11,915 nucleotides of DNA from JANWWM01 sp046719715 (GCA_046719715.1 JBDNCJ010000079.1:1-11915); one strand, 5' to 3'; positions 1 through 7,936 are shown, counted from the stretch's first letter. Made by a program: numbers and translations. Notes: generated by a model from the sequence alone, not told the origin.

Positions 1-31
1 TTTTTCCAACAACTCAAAAAATGAACGCAGT

Positions 32-1300
32 ATGTCAGCACTTGTATCCGAACAAACCAAGTATGAACGCCTCACGCCTCCCACGCACGGCGAGAAAATC
101 ACAATGTCGGGCGGCAAATTAAATGTGCCTGATAACCCCATCATTCCTTTCATTGAAGGCGATGGAACGGGCGTCGATATTTGGCCTGCCTCACAGATTG
201 TCTTTGATGCCGCTGTCAAAAAAGCATACAGCGGCAAGCGCGAAATCGTCTGGTTTGAAGTTTATGCCGGCGAGAAAGCCAATAAAGTCTATGAAAAAGA
301 AATCTGGCTTCCTGATGATACGCTCAAAGCCATTGGCGAGTATAGCATCGGCATTAAAGGTCCGCTCACTACGCCTGTCGGCGGCGGCTTTCGGAGCATC
401 AACGTTGCGCTTCGTCAAATGATGGATTTGTATGCGTGTGTGCGTCCCGTGCAATACTTCAACGGAGTGCCGTCGCCGGTCAAAAAGCCAGAACTTGTCG
501 ATATGGTCATCTTCCGCGAAAACACCGAAGACATTTACGCCGGCATTGAATACAAAGCAGGCACGCCTGAAGTCAAAAAGGTCATTGAGTTTCTGCAAAA
601 GGAAATGAAGGTCAATAAAATTCGCTTTCCCGAAACGTCGTCTATCGGTGTCAAACCCGTTTCGGAAGAAGGTTCAAAGCGGCTCATTCGCGCGGCAATT
701 AAATACGCGATTGAAAACAACCGCAAGTCGGTTACGCTCGTCCACAAAGGCAACATTATGAAGTTCACCGAAGGCGGATTCCGCGAATGGGGCTACGAAT
801 TAGCTAAGCAAGAATTCGGTGCCGTCGAGATTGATGGCGGACCGTGGTGCAAATTGCCAAATGGCATTGTGATTAAAGACGCGATTGCTGATGCGTTCCT
901 GCAACAAATTCTTACCCGTCCTGCTGAATATGATGTGATTGCGACATTAAACTTGAACGGCGATTACATCTCCGACGCACTCGCCGCACAAGTCGGTGGC
1001 ATTGGCATTGCGCCCGGCGCGAATATCAACTATGAAACCGGCTACGCCGTCTTTGAAGCCACACACGGCACCGCACCGAAATATGCCGGTCAGGATAAAG
1101 TCAATCCCGGTTCGGTGATTTTGTCGGGCGAAATGATGTTCCGCTATCTGGGTTGGACCGAAGCCGCTGACCTCATCATCAAAGGCTTGAACGGTGCAAT
1201 CGGACAAAAGACCGTAACCTACGACTTCGCCCGCTTGATGGACGACGCCAAAGAAGTCAAATGCTCTGAATTCGCCAAAGAAGTTGTTAAACACATGTGA
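32..1300 (+). CDS. icd: NADP-dependent isocitrate dehydrogenase
   Basis: Oxidatively decarboxylates isocitrate to 2-oxoglutarate with NADP+ in the cytosolic TCA cycle (in a green-sulfur-type relative it could also run reductively). The 422 residues align almost end to end with the homodimeric E. coli enzyme (416 aa). Visible active-site residues are Ser122 and Asn124 in GGGFRSINVALRQ, Arg128, Arg138, Arg162, Tyr169, Lys239, and the metal-binding aspartates Asp287, Asp311 and Asp315 (NLNGDYISDAL). NADP rather than NAD preference is indicated by Lys350 and Tyr351 in APKYAGQDKV, with Tyr397 and Arg401 near the end. Ser122 corresponds to the serine phosphorylated by AceK in E. coli; no kinase gene is visible here. 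The ATG at 32 adds about nine residues relative to E. coli; the in-frame ATG at 104 would cut into conserved sequence. No clear Shine-Dalgarno is seen. A hairpin terminator follows, so it is probably monocistronic at its 3' end. Confidence 0.97.
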   Translation: MSALVSEQTKYERLTPPTHGEKITMSGGKLNVPDNPIIPFIEGDGTGVDIWPASQIVFDAAVKKAYSGKREIVWFEVYAGEKANKVYEKEIWLPDDTLKAIGEYSIGIKGPLTTPVGGGFRSINVALRQMMDLYACVRPVQYFNGVPSPVKKPELVDMVIFRENTEDIYAGIEYKAGTPEVKKVIEFLQKEMKVNKIRFPETSSIGVKPVSEEGSKRLIRAAIKYAIENNRKSVTLVHKGNIMKFTEGGFREWGYELAKQEFGAVEIDGGPWCKLPNGIVIKDAIADAFLQQILTRPAEYDVIATLNLNGDYISDALAAQVGGIGIAPGANINYETGYAVFEATHGTAPKYAGQDKVNPGSVILSGEMMFRYLGWTEAADLIIKGLNGAIGQKTVTYDFARLMDDAKEVKCSEFAKEVVKHM

Positions 1301-1313
1301 TGACCAAACCGAT

Positions 1314-1347
1314 AAAGGGCATGACTCGACCGTGAGCATGCCCTTTT
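1314..1347 (+). terminator. Rho-independent terminator of icd
   Basis: A perfect 10-bp inverted repeat, AAAGGGCATG (1314-1323) and CATGCCCTTT (1337-1346), has a 13-base loop that can pair further, and the right arm runs into TTTT. It begins 13 bases after the icd stop codon. The T-run is short, but the position and stem strength fit an intrinsic terminator. Confidence 0.8.
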
Positions 1348-1362
1348 AACTTTACGACACCG

Positions 1363-2697
1363 ATGACAATCCCCGAAAAATACCTTCGCCACATTTGGAA
1401 AAACCTCTATCTCAATATCAACTCGCTTCAAACCGTTGATGGACAGTCGCTCTCGATTCTTTCAGTCGGCACATTGAACGCACACGAAGGCGCGGACTTT
1501 CGCAACGCCAAAATTCTCTTGAACGGCAAGGAACTATCGGGTGATGTCGAAATTCATCGACGAACATCGGACTGGAAGCAACATCGGCACGATGGCAACG
1601 CGCATTATGAGCGCGTTATTCTGCACGTCGTCTTTGAGCACGATACTGCCTTGCCTGATACGCCGCCCGTTTTAGAACTCTCAAAATATCTTAATGGCGA
1701 TTTACACACAATCATTGCACAGTGCGTTCGCGATGAATCTGCTTTTGCTAATCGCACCGCACTTCACTGCGCGCCGCTTCTTGAAACGATTGACGATGCG
1801 CTCAAACTTGATTGGGTGGCGTCTCTTGCCAAAGAACGCTTCTTGAACAAAGTCCAACACTTTCATTCACTTTCAAATCAGCCTGATGAGCAAATTTATC
1901 GGGGGCTGGCGCGCGCATTGGGTTACAGTCAGAACACTGTGCCGATGGAAGCCTTAGCCTCGCTTGTGCCATTTGAGCGGCTGAAGTCGCTTGCCCGTCT
2001 TTCATTTTCAGTGCGGCGTAAAACGCTTGAATCTATTTTCTTTTCGCTTTCAGGCTTGTTGCCTGAAGAATTTGATGATTCGTATTGCAACGAACTACGC
2101 GCCGCATTTTCGGCAACGGACTTTTCAACGCTTCCCAAACTTGACGCGAGCGCGTGGGTTTTCTTTCGGCTTCGTCCTGCAAACTTTCCAACGCTTCGCA
2201 TCGCCGCATTAGCGGAAATCCTCTCAAAAAATCTCGAGCGCGGATTTTTTCATTCAGCCCGCGATATTGTTGAAATGAGCCTTCCGAACAAACGCAAACT
2301 CTTATTGCTCGAAAGCCTTTTCCTTGCCGACGCCGATGGCTATTGGCAACAGCATTACCGCTTCGGCACGAAGGCAAAACAGCCTGTTAAATCTCTTGTT
2401 GGAAAAACGCGCGCGGCGGAAATTGTCTTGAACACACTTCTGCCTGTGCTTTACGGCGAGTATGAACGACAAGGCGACCGCTCACATCAAACCACCATTC
2501 TCGAGCTCTACGCCGCCTATCCAAAAGGCTTGACGAGCGACCTTTCCAATTCCGTCATGAACGACCTTTTCACCGACGCCTACCAAGTGAAATCAGCCAT
2601 GGTTGAACAAGGCTTGATAGAACTGCGCAAAGCGTATTGTGAATCCTTTCGCTGTTTGGAGTGCGCGATTGGAAAAGTGATTTTTCATCGTTCCTGA
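1363..2697 (+). CDS. DUF2851 family protein
   Basis: Protein of 444 residues of the DUF2851 family, whose function I do not know. Family marks are the N-terminal block TLNAHEGADFRNAKI (about 37-51), then GDVEIHRRTSDW (60-71) and YERVILHVVFEHD (82-94), in which Glu63, His65, Asp70, Trp71 and His88 form a nuclease-like acidic/histidine set. The C-terminal signature is CESFRCLECAIGK, with Cys426, Cys431 and Cys434 (C-x4-C-x2-C), a plausible metal or Fe-S site. Both ends are present, so the gene looks full length. No signal peptide or membrane segment is seen, so it should be cytoplasmic. It sits alone after the icd terminator and 71 bases before the S41 protease gene, with which it could be co-transcribed. 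A nuclease role is only inferred from the residue pattern. The start is the first ATG after the terminator; no strong Shine-Dalgarno. Confidence 0.9.
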   Translation: MTIPEKYLRHIWKNLYLNINSLQTVDGQSLSILSVGTLNAHEGADFRNAKILLNGKELSGDVEIHRRTSDWKQHRHDGNAHYERVILHVVFEHDTALPDTPPVLELSKYLNGDLHTIIAQCVRDESAFANRTALHCAPLLETIDDALKLDWVASLAKERFLNKVQHFHSLSNQPDEQIYRGLARALGYSQNTVPMEALASLVPFERLKSLARLSFSVRRKTLESIFFSLSGLLPEEFDDSYCNELRAAFSATDFSTLPKLDASAWVFFRLRPANFPTLRIAALAEILSKNLERGFFHSARDIVEMSLPNKRKLLLLESLFLADADGYWQQHYRFGTKAKQPVKSLVGKTRAAEIVLNTLLPVLYGEYERQGDRSHQTTILELYAAYPKGLTSDLSNSVMNDLFTDAYQVKSAMVEQGLIELRKAYCESFRCLECAIGKVIFHRS

Positions 2698-2768
2698 TTA
2701 CGTTGCAATCATGGATTCCCTGTTGTAGATTTTGCCAACTTCAATCAAAATTTCTTCGCATCAAGACT

Positions 2769-4508
2769 ATGAAAAAATTACTCTTGCCATCACTACTTGT
2801 GCTGACGATGGTTCTCGGCGGGTTTGGCTTTGTGGTCAGAAACGAAAATTTCTTCGAGATTACGCGCAACATTGAACTACTCGGCAAAGTGTATCGCGAA
2901 ATTTCTACAAGCTATGTCGATAACATCGATGTGGCACAATTCATGCGCGCGGGTATTGACGGAATGCTTTCCACCTTAGACCCTTACACAGTGTTTATGG
3001 ACGAGGAAGAATCGGACGATATTGAGCAAATCACGACGGGCAAATACGCGGGCATTGGCGTTTCGCTTGGCACCGACGCCGACGGCAGAGTGATGATTAT
3101 GAGCATCACCGAAGGCTATGCGGCGGATAAAGCCGGCATGCGAATTGGTGATGTGATTATCGAAGTTGATGGCAAGAATGTCAAAGGCAAAACGCTTTCG
3201 GACATTCGAACAATGGTTCGCGGCGACTCCGAAACAGAACTGCGTTTGAAAGTCGAGCGCGAAGGCGAGCGAAAGCCGTTGGATTTTCTCCTCATTCGCC
3301 GTGAAATCACGATTAGAAATGTGGCGTATTCCGGCTTCGTGAGCGAGGGTATTGGCTACATCAAACTTGAACGATTCAGCGTCAATGCGGCAGAAGAAGT
3401 CGCCTCTGCCTTGCGTGCCTTGCAGGATTCTTCAAAACTCAGCGGACGCAAATTACGCGGCATGATTTTAGACTTGCGCGACAATCCCGGCGGATTGCTC
3501 GATGCCGCCGTCAGCATTGCCGGCAAGTTCGTTCCACAGGGAAGCACGATTGTAACAACGAAGGGGCGCGACACGACGAAAGTGCGTTCTTACACGTCGC
3601 CCGTTGCGCCGCTTATGCTCGATGTGCCGCTTGCGATGCTGATTGACGGCGGCAGTGCGTCGGCTTCGGAAATCGTTGCTGGTGCGATTCAAGATTTAGA
3701 CCGAGGCGTCATCATCGGCACGCGCTCGTTTGGCAAAGGCTTGGTTCAAACCATTTCACGCATGCCTTACAACACGTCGCTTAAAATTACAACCGCAAAA
3801 TACTACACGCCCAGCGGCAGATTGATTCAAGAAGTCGACTATTTCCAACGCAATAAAAAAGAAGGTAAGCGCAAAGTCTTTACCGTTGAGCACGATACGG
3901 TTCACAAACCCTTCAAAACCAAAGGCGGCAGAATTGTCTATGACGGCGGCGGCATCACGCCCGACGTTAAAGTCGAAGATCGTGAATACACCGCGCTCGA
4001 AACCGCACTCTATCGCAAATCGGCATTTCTCAAATTTGCTAACCAATATCGTGCTAAACATCAATCGCTCCCTCCTAACTTTCAAGCCGATGACGCTTTG
4101 CTGGCTGAGTTCAAAGCCTTTCTCGATACGGATAAATTCACCTACGAATCCGACGCCGAAAAAGAACTTCAAGACTTAACCGAAATCGCTTCGAGAAACA
4201 CTTATAGCGACGCGCTTCAAAAGCAACTTGCCGACCTCAAACGCGTGATGGCTGAAGAAAAAGAGCGCGACTTCTATCGCCAAAAAGAATCTCTGCTCTC
4301 GATTTTAGGGCGTGAAATCATCACCCGATACAGAGGCGAAGAAGCTGGACTTGTTGCCTCGTTCAACTCCGACAAACAACTGCGCGAAGCCGTTTCCGTG
4401 CTGAACGATAGTAAACGCTACGCCATGCTTCTGGCTTCCGACCATGAAATCGGCGGCGCGGTTACATCGAAAAAATCAACCCGTCCTCCTCGTAAAAAAG
4501 CACGCTGA
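2769..4508 (+). CDS. Exported C-terminal processing protease, S41 family with PDZ domain
   Basis: Tail-specific serine protease of the CtpA/Prc type, acting in the periplasm on protein C-termini. I start it at ATG 2769 (579 residues), because a signal sequence or anchor begins there: MKKLL followed by a hydrophobic stretch to about residue 23. The frame is open further back to 2661, but that extension overlaps the preceding gene and would bury the signal. Domains in order: N-terminal helical segment 25-85, PDZ domain about 88-178 (GKYAGIGVSL, then KAGMRIGDVIIEVDGK), and S41 core about 185-360. The catalytic Ser298-Lys323 dyad lies in GGSASASEIVAGAIQD and SFGKGLVQ, 25 residues apart as in Prc, with Gln327. 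The C-terminal part, 400-579, is charged and helical, ending in a lysine/arginine-rich tail. All catalytic residues are present. The small membrane-protein gene follows after five bases, so the two are very likely one operon. Confidence 0.94.
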   Translation: MKKLLLPSLLVLTMVLGGFGFVVRNENFFEITRNIELLGKVYREISTSYVDNIDVAQFMRAGIDGMLSTLDPYTVFMDEEESDDIEQITTGKYAGIGVSLGTDADGRVMIMSITEGYAADKAGMRIGDVIIEVDGKNVKGKTLSDIRTMVRGDSETELRLKVEREGERKPLDFLLIRREITIRNVAYSGFVSEGIGYIKLERFSVNAAEEVASALRALQDSSKLSGRKLRGMILDLRDNPGGLLDAAVSIAGKFVPQGSTIVTTKGRDTTKVRSYTSPVAPLMLDVPLAMLIDGGSASASEIVAGAIQDLDRGVIIGTRSFGKGLVQTISRMPYNTSLKITTAKYYTPSGRLIQEVDYFQRNKKEGKRKVFTVEHDTVHKPFKTKGGRIVYDGGGITPDVKVEDREYTALETALYRKSAFLKFANQYRAKHQSLPPNFQADDALLAEFKAFLDTDKFTYESDAEKELQDLTEIASRNTYSDALQKQLADLKRVMAEEKERDFYRQKESLLSILGREIITRYRGEEAGLVASFNSDKQLREAVSVLNDSKRYAMLLASDHEIGGAVTSKKSTRPPRKKAR

Positions 4509-4513
4509 TTCTG

Positions 4514-4924
4514 ATGTTCATCACACTTTTGATTGTAACCTTTGCTGTCGCCTTCGGCGTGGCATTCATCATCGATTCGCTTTTCAAGCAATCGCTCGAC
4601 CGCATTTTGAAACGCATCATCACCGATGAGATTTACAGTGCTTGGGTACGCTATGTGCGGTTTGCGCTCTATGTCGTTGGTATTTCAAACGGCGTGCGCA
4701 TGTGGGATTTAGAACGGTATGTTTCGTCGCCCGGCACAGGAGACACTGCATCGTCAGGCATCTCGCTGACTAACGAACGCTGGATTCTGGAAGTCTATCG
4801 CACGATTATTGAAACCTTGCAGGGAATTGCGTGGATGCTCCTTCTTTTTTTCATTTTCGGCTTGATTGCCTTCGTGATTGTGCGCATTGGCGAAGCACGC
4901 ACGAAAAAAAGCGATGCACCATAA
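4514..4924 (+). CDS. Small two-helix membrane protein, function unknown
   Basis: Protein of 136 residues with two hydrophobic helices, at about 1-24 and 104-124, separated by about 80 residues. That middle part contains a conserved-looking amphipathic stretch, FALYVVGISNGVRMWDLERY (50-69), and a Gly/Ser/Thr-rich linker (71-84). It ends in a basic tail (ARTKKSDAP). I do not recognise a named family; the YVVGIS-GVR-WDLE pattern resembles uncharacterised membrane proteins of related bacteria, but that is memory, not a search. The ATG lies five bases after the protease stop codon, so translation is probably coupled, and a role next to the protease at the inner membrane (partner or substrate) is possible. 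Its stop codon lies six bases from the stop of the convergent ftsE-like gene. Confidence 0.85.
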   Translation: MFITLLIVTFAVAFGVAFIIDSLFKQSLDRILKRIITDEIYSAWVRYVRFALYVVGISNGVRMWDLERYVSSPGTGDTASSGISLTNERWILEVYRTIIETLQGIAWMLLLFFIFGLIAFVIVRIGEARTKKSDAP

Positions 4925-4930
4925 ATCCGA

Positions 4931-5614
4931 TTAGGGTTGGTTGGTTGGTGCGGGAGAATTTTCAATCGGCTCGAGCACGCCGTCTTTCAAACGCAAGATG
5001 CGCCCCGGCACTTGTTTGACGATGTTGTAGTCGTGCGTGACCACCACCACCGAAATACCTTTGAGGCTGATTTTTTTAAGAAGCGACATGATTTCCAGCG
5101 AGACTTCGGGGTCTAAGTTGCCTGTCGGCTCATCGGCTAAGAGCACGAAGGGTTCACGCACCAAGGCACGCGCAATCGCCACGCGCTGTTGCTCCCCGCC
5201 TGAAAGATGACGAGGATACTCGTTTCGCTTTTGCGACAGCCCCACTTCCGAGAGTGCCGCGCTTACTTTTTTCGGAATGTCTTTCGGACGCACGTCGGTT
5301 ACTTCCAATACAAACGCCACATTCTCATAGACTGTCCGATCCTCAAAGAGTCGGAACTCTTGAAACACGATGCCCAAGTTGCGCCGCAAATACGGAATCT
5401 CTTTTTGCCGAATGGTGCGCGAGGAATACTCACCGATTTTCACTTCGCCCTCGTCGGGCAGTAGATCCATGTAAAGCAGTTTGAGGAAGGAACTTTTGCC
5501 CGCGCCGCTCGGTCCGATGAGATAAAGCAATTCGCCGCGTTGAATCTCGAGGCTCTGTTTTTCCAATACGAGTTTATTTCCGCGATAGAGCGTTACGGCG
5601 TCGAAGGTAATCAT
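4931..5614 (-). CDS. ftsE: FtsE-like ABC transporter ATP-binding protein
   Basis: ATPase subunit of the FtsEX type, which with the membrane protein FtsX couples cell division to septal peptidoglycan hydrolysis. The 227 residues from ATG 5614 carry Walker A GPSGAGKS (34-41), Q-loop Gln85 in VFQEFRLFEDRTVYENVA, signature LSGGEQQR (137-144), Walker B VLLADE (157-162) followed by PTGNLDP, and H-loop His194. The run from VFQEFRLF to YENVA is typical of FtsE rather than LolD, but LolD/MacB-like ATPases are close relatives. A longer frame starting at TTG 5653 adds 13 residues that match nothing in the family, so the ATG is preferred. The C-terminal extension (PIENSPAPTNQP) is low-complexity. No ftsX lies beside it: the gene converges with the small membrane protein and is divergent from the TPR regulator. 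Confidence 0.85.
   Translation of the reverse strand: MITFDAVTLYRGNKLVLEKQSLEIQRGELLYLIGPSGAGKSSFLKLLYMDLLPDEGEVKIGEYSSRTIRQKEIPYLRRNLGIVFQEFRLFEDRTVYENVAFVLEVTDVRPKDIPKKVSAALSEVGLSQKRNEYPRHLSGGEQQRVAIARALVREPFVLLADEPTGNLDPEVSLEIMSLLKKISLKGISVVVVTHDYNIVKQVPGRILRLKDGVLEPIENSPAPTNQP
4934..4948 (+). repeat. G-quadruplex-like GGTT repeat between convergent genes
   Basis: Four G-runs separated by TT (GGGTTGGTTGGTTGG) lie ten bases past the stop codon of the small membrane protein and inside the last codons of the opposite-strand ftsE-like gene, where they encode its Thr-Asn-Gln-Pro tail. No normal hairpin terminator was seen between these convergent genes. Folding into a two-tetrad quadruplex is inference. 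Confidence 0.4.
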
Positions 5615-5873
5615 GCAGAGTGTTGATTGATGCCTGAAATTACCGAATTCCAATGCGTTCCAAAAAGTCGATGGCGTGCTTTCGTTTCAGGTCGTCGTGG
5701 TAGAATTGGTTGTTGTCGTTCTACAATGGCAGATTTTGCAACATCAAACCATGTCCGCTTATTTCATCAAGTCGAAAGTTGTGGCTACGTACAAAGGACT
5801 ACGCCTTTCCTTTTTGACTCACCACATTTATTTTCCTTAAAAACACATCTCAAACCCTAACTGCTGAATAACC
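5615..5873. other. Divergent intergenic region with possible gene remnants
   Basis: About 260 bases between ftsE (-) and the TPR regulator (+). No convincing full gene. On the - strand, 5720 to 5640 reads as 26 codons ending in TAA, a gene-like peptide (HDDLKRKHAIDFLERIGIR) directly preceded by an in-frame TAG; it might be the tail of a decayed gene. On the + strand, ATG 5751 to TAA 5840 gives 29 codons ending SFLTHHIYFP. The 13-mer CCTTTTTGACTCA at 5809-5821 recurs exactly at 7477-7489 in the last codons of the TPR gene, and CATCTCAAACCCTAA (5846-5860) resembles sequence just behind that gene. The stretch may therefore hold the worn 3' end of another copy of the regulator. No promoter could be assigned with confidence. 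Confidence 0.35.
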
Positions 5874-7496
5874 TTGACACGCACAACCTACAAACACAAA
5901 ATTACCCAACTTCTCAATGAAGCCGAGAGACTCAAACGCTCCGAGCCTGAAAAAGCCAGAGCACTGGCTACTGACGCATTAGAATGCTCCACATCGAAAG
6001 ACTTTACAGACGGCATTGCTAAAAGTTTGATTCTGAAAAGCGACATAGAACTGCTCCTTCAACGCTTCGACGATGCGCTTTCCACTGCAAGCCGTGTTCT
6101 CCATCTGTCTCTGCCAAGTGATTCACCTTACCGCACTGACGCGCTTCGCAGTATCGGCATTGCCTACTGGAAAAAAGGAGAGTTTGCCAAATCGATTGAA
6201 CACTACAAAGCCTCGCTCTCGCTGGCAGTGAAGAATAAAGACTCAATGGCTCAACTGCGCGTTCTCATCAATTTTTCAAACGCTTACATTTATCTCGATG
6301 ACTACGATGCCGCTCTTCCATATCTCCAAACTGCCTCTCGCCTTGCCAAAGAACTCAACACTCCTGACGAACTCATTCAGGTTCATAATCACATTGGGCT
6401 TATTCACTGGTTTCAAGGCAAAGATGAATTAGCGGCAGGAGAATTCGAGCTTAGTCTCACTTTGGCACAAGCACATGGCTTTGAAAACCACCTGCATACC
6501 GCCTTGAACAATCTTGGTGCGATATATGGAAGAAAAGGTGAACGAGAACATCAGCGAGAATCGCTTTTGAAGGCGTTGGATTGCCTCGAACAAAGCCTCG
6601 CTATTTCGGATAGACTTGGCGACACGACTGCCAGCGCACTTGCTCACAACAATATCGGGAACATTCGAAAACTCCTCGACAATCGTGATGCAGCTCTCTT
6701 TCATTACCAACATGCCTTGCAACTTTCAAAACAAGTCGGCGCACATTATGCAACCATTGAAAGCCTTATCAATCTTGGCACTTTCTTTATTGAACAAGCA
6801 GACTTAGTCGCTGCCGAAACATACCTTCAAGAAGCACTCACGCTTTCAGATACCGTCCAATCCGATTCCCAACGCGTCGATATTCTACATGCCTTGACCG
6901 CTCTCTACAAGCAACAGCGACAGTTTGAGAAGGCTTTGGACTGCCAAGAAACTTTATCTCTCCTTCAACAGAAAATCTTCAACACGGAAGCCGACGCGCG
7001 CTTGAAAAAACTCCAACTCTCTATGGAAATTGCTCGCCACCTTCAAGCTCGCCAAGCGGCAGAAGCCGAACTGCAACGCAAACAAGCCGAACTCAACGCC
7101 CTCACGCTCAGCCTCGTTCAAAAAGGCGAATTTATCGAACAGATCCTATCTGAAGTCGAGCAATCCAAAACCGAACAAAGTCCGTCTTCTTCTCTCAATA
7201 ACTTCATCACGAAACTCAAAAACTACTCGCCCAACGACAACGATTGGAAACAATTTCAGAAACAATTCGAGCAACTTCACCCCGATTTTCTGCATCGACT
7301 CTTGCAAGCCTACCCAACTCTCACGCCAACAGAATTGAAAATTTGCGCACTGCTCAAAAGCAATCTTTCCAACAAAGACATCAGCAAATTGCTTTACACC
7401 TCCATCAGAAATGTGGAGTCTCACCGCTACAACATTCGCTTAAAACTGCGCCTGAAACACAAGCAAAATCTTGTCTCCTTTTTGACTCAATTCTAA
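5874..7496 (+). CDS. TPR-repeat transcriptional regulator with C-terminal LuxR-type HTH
   Basis: Cytosolic regulator of 540 residues. Residues about 10-365 are tetratricopeptide repeats; clear units include RSIGIAYWKKGEFAKSIEHY (92-111), NHIGLIHWFQGKDELAAGEF (172-191), LNNLGAIYGRKGE (211-223) and INLGTFFIEQADLVAAETYL (299-318). A coiled coil follows (about 375-430, rich in Gln, Glu and Leu) and then a LuxR/GerE-like helix-turn-helix (about 478-540: PTLTPTELKICALL, then NKDISKLL, then the recognition helix IRNVESHRYNIRLKL). Many Bacteroidota relatives have a membrane helix between TPR and coil; none is seen here, nor a receiver domain, so the input is probably a protein or peptide bound by the TPRs. 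The start is TTG 5874: an in-frame TGA lies at 5865 and the first internal ATG is far downstream, inside the TPRs. A second copy of the HTH, broken by a stop, follows at 7616. The target genes are unknown. Confidence 0.88.
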   Translation: MTRTTYKHKITQLLNEAERLKRSEPEKARALATDALECSTSKDFTDGIAKSLILKSDIELLLQRFDDALSTASRVLHLSLPSDSPYRTDALRSIGIAYWKKGEFAKSIEHYKASLSLAVKNKDSMAQLRVLINFSNAYIYLDDYDAALPYLQTASRLAKELNTPDELIQVHNHIGLIHWFQGKDELAAGEFELSLTLAQAHGFENHLHTALNNLGAIYGRKGEREHQRESLLKALDCLEQSLAISDRLGDTTASALAHNNIGNIRKLLDNRDAALFHYQHALQLSKQVGAHYATIESLINLGTFFIEQADLVAAETYLQEALTLSDTVQSDSQRVDILHALTALYKQQRQFEKALDCQETLSLLQQKIFNTEADARLKKLQLSMEIARHLQARQAAEAELQRKQAELNALTLSLVQKGEFIEQILSEVEQSKTEQSPSSSLNNFITKLKNYSPNDNDWKQFQKQFEQLHPDFLHRLLQAYPTLTPTELKICALLKSNLSNKDISKLLYTSIRNVESHRYNIRLKLRLKHKQNLVSFLTQF

Positions 7497-7500
7497 TTTT

Positions 7501-7539
7501 CATCTCTCAAATCCCCATAAGTCCTCTCAAAATAATCAC
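7501..7539 (+). promoter_or_regulatory. Repeated operator-like motif behind the TPR regulator gene
   Basis: Two exact CTCTCAAA copies (7504-7511 and 7524-7531) sit 20 bp apart, two helical turns, around CCCCATAAGTC. About 28 of 39 bases match the sequence at 10427-10464, including TCTCAA, ATAAGTC and AAATA. It lies just after the TPR gene stop and about 77 bases before the start of the broken HTH copy. Spacing and recurrence suggest a protein-binding site or promoter part; this is inference. Confidence 0.35.
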
Positions 7540-7615
7540 TTAGAACACCGTAAAAATCCCGTAATGCGCGCTTACTTTCAACGATTTACTTTCGTCTTGC
7601 AATCATTTAACAACG

Positions 7616-7933
7616 ATGACGAATACTTCAACTCACTTGAAGAACAACATGCAAGCAATGCTCTTGGGCTTTTCAAATTCAGAACGGCAATTTTTGAACG
7701 CACTCAAAGCGCATTTTCCAAAACTCACGCTGACGGAACTCAAAGTTTGCCTGTATCTACTCAAAGGATTATAGACCAAAGAGATTGCTCAAAAGATGCA
7801 ACGCTCACCACGAAGCATTGATGCCCATCGCTATCGTATTCGCTTTAAGATGCGCTTAAAGACTTGCCAAAATTTGACACTATTCCTTCTCCAGTTTGAG
7901 CAAGAGCAACAAAAGAACAAAACGAAGTTTTAA
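7616..7933 (+). pseudogene. Stand-alone LuxR-type HTH copy interrupted by an in-frame TAG
   Basis: From ATG 7616 the frame gives 52 residues ending in PKLTLTELKVCLYLLKGL, then TAG at 7772-7774. It resumes in the same frame with TKEIAQKM and RSIDAHRYRIRFKMRLK to TAA 7931-7933, 105 sense-length codons in all. From residue FLNALK onward it aligns without gaps over 69 positions with the C-terminus of the TPR regulator upstream (33 identities by eye). The TAG falls on the regulator's Ser498, in the loop before the second HTH helix, so a TCG-to-TAG change would explain it. The rest of the domain is intact, so decay is recent, or it is a sequencing error, or the stop is read through. The N-terminal 25 residues show no TPR, so this was either a short solo HTH regulator or a truncated paralogue. 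As it stands, only half the domain would be made. Confidence 0.75.
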
Positions 7934-7936
7934 AAA

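Noticed and set aside
2661..2768. Upstream in-frame extension of the S41 protease from ATG 2661 (615 residues)
   Set aside because: It overlaps the end of the DUF2851 gene and puts 36 unrelated residues before a clear signal sequence that starts at 2769.
4915..4951. GCACC/GGTGC inverted repeat between the convergent genes as a terminator
   Set aside because: Only 5 bp with a loop of more than 25 bases and no T-run.
5615..5653. Longer ftsE start at 5653
   Set aside because: The codon is TTG and the 13 extra residues do not resemble FtsE; ATG 5614 matches the family start.
5874..5902. TTGACA at 5874 as a -35 element
   Set aside because: It is the start codon region of the TPR gene; the base run 17 bp on (CAAAAT) is a poor -10 and would lie inside the coding sequence.
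7564..7821. 85-residue reading frame over the HTH pseudogene
   Set aside because: It is out of frame with the recognisable HTH sequence and has no family resemblance.
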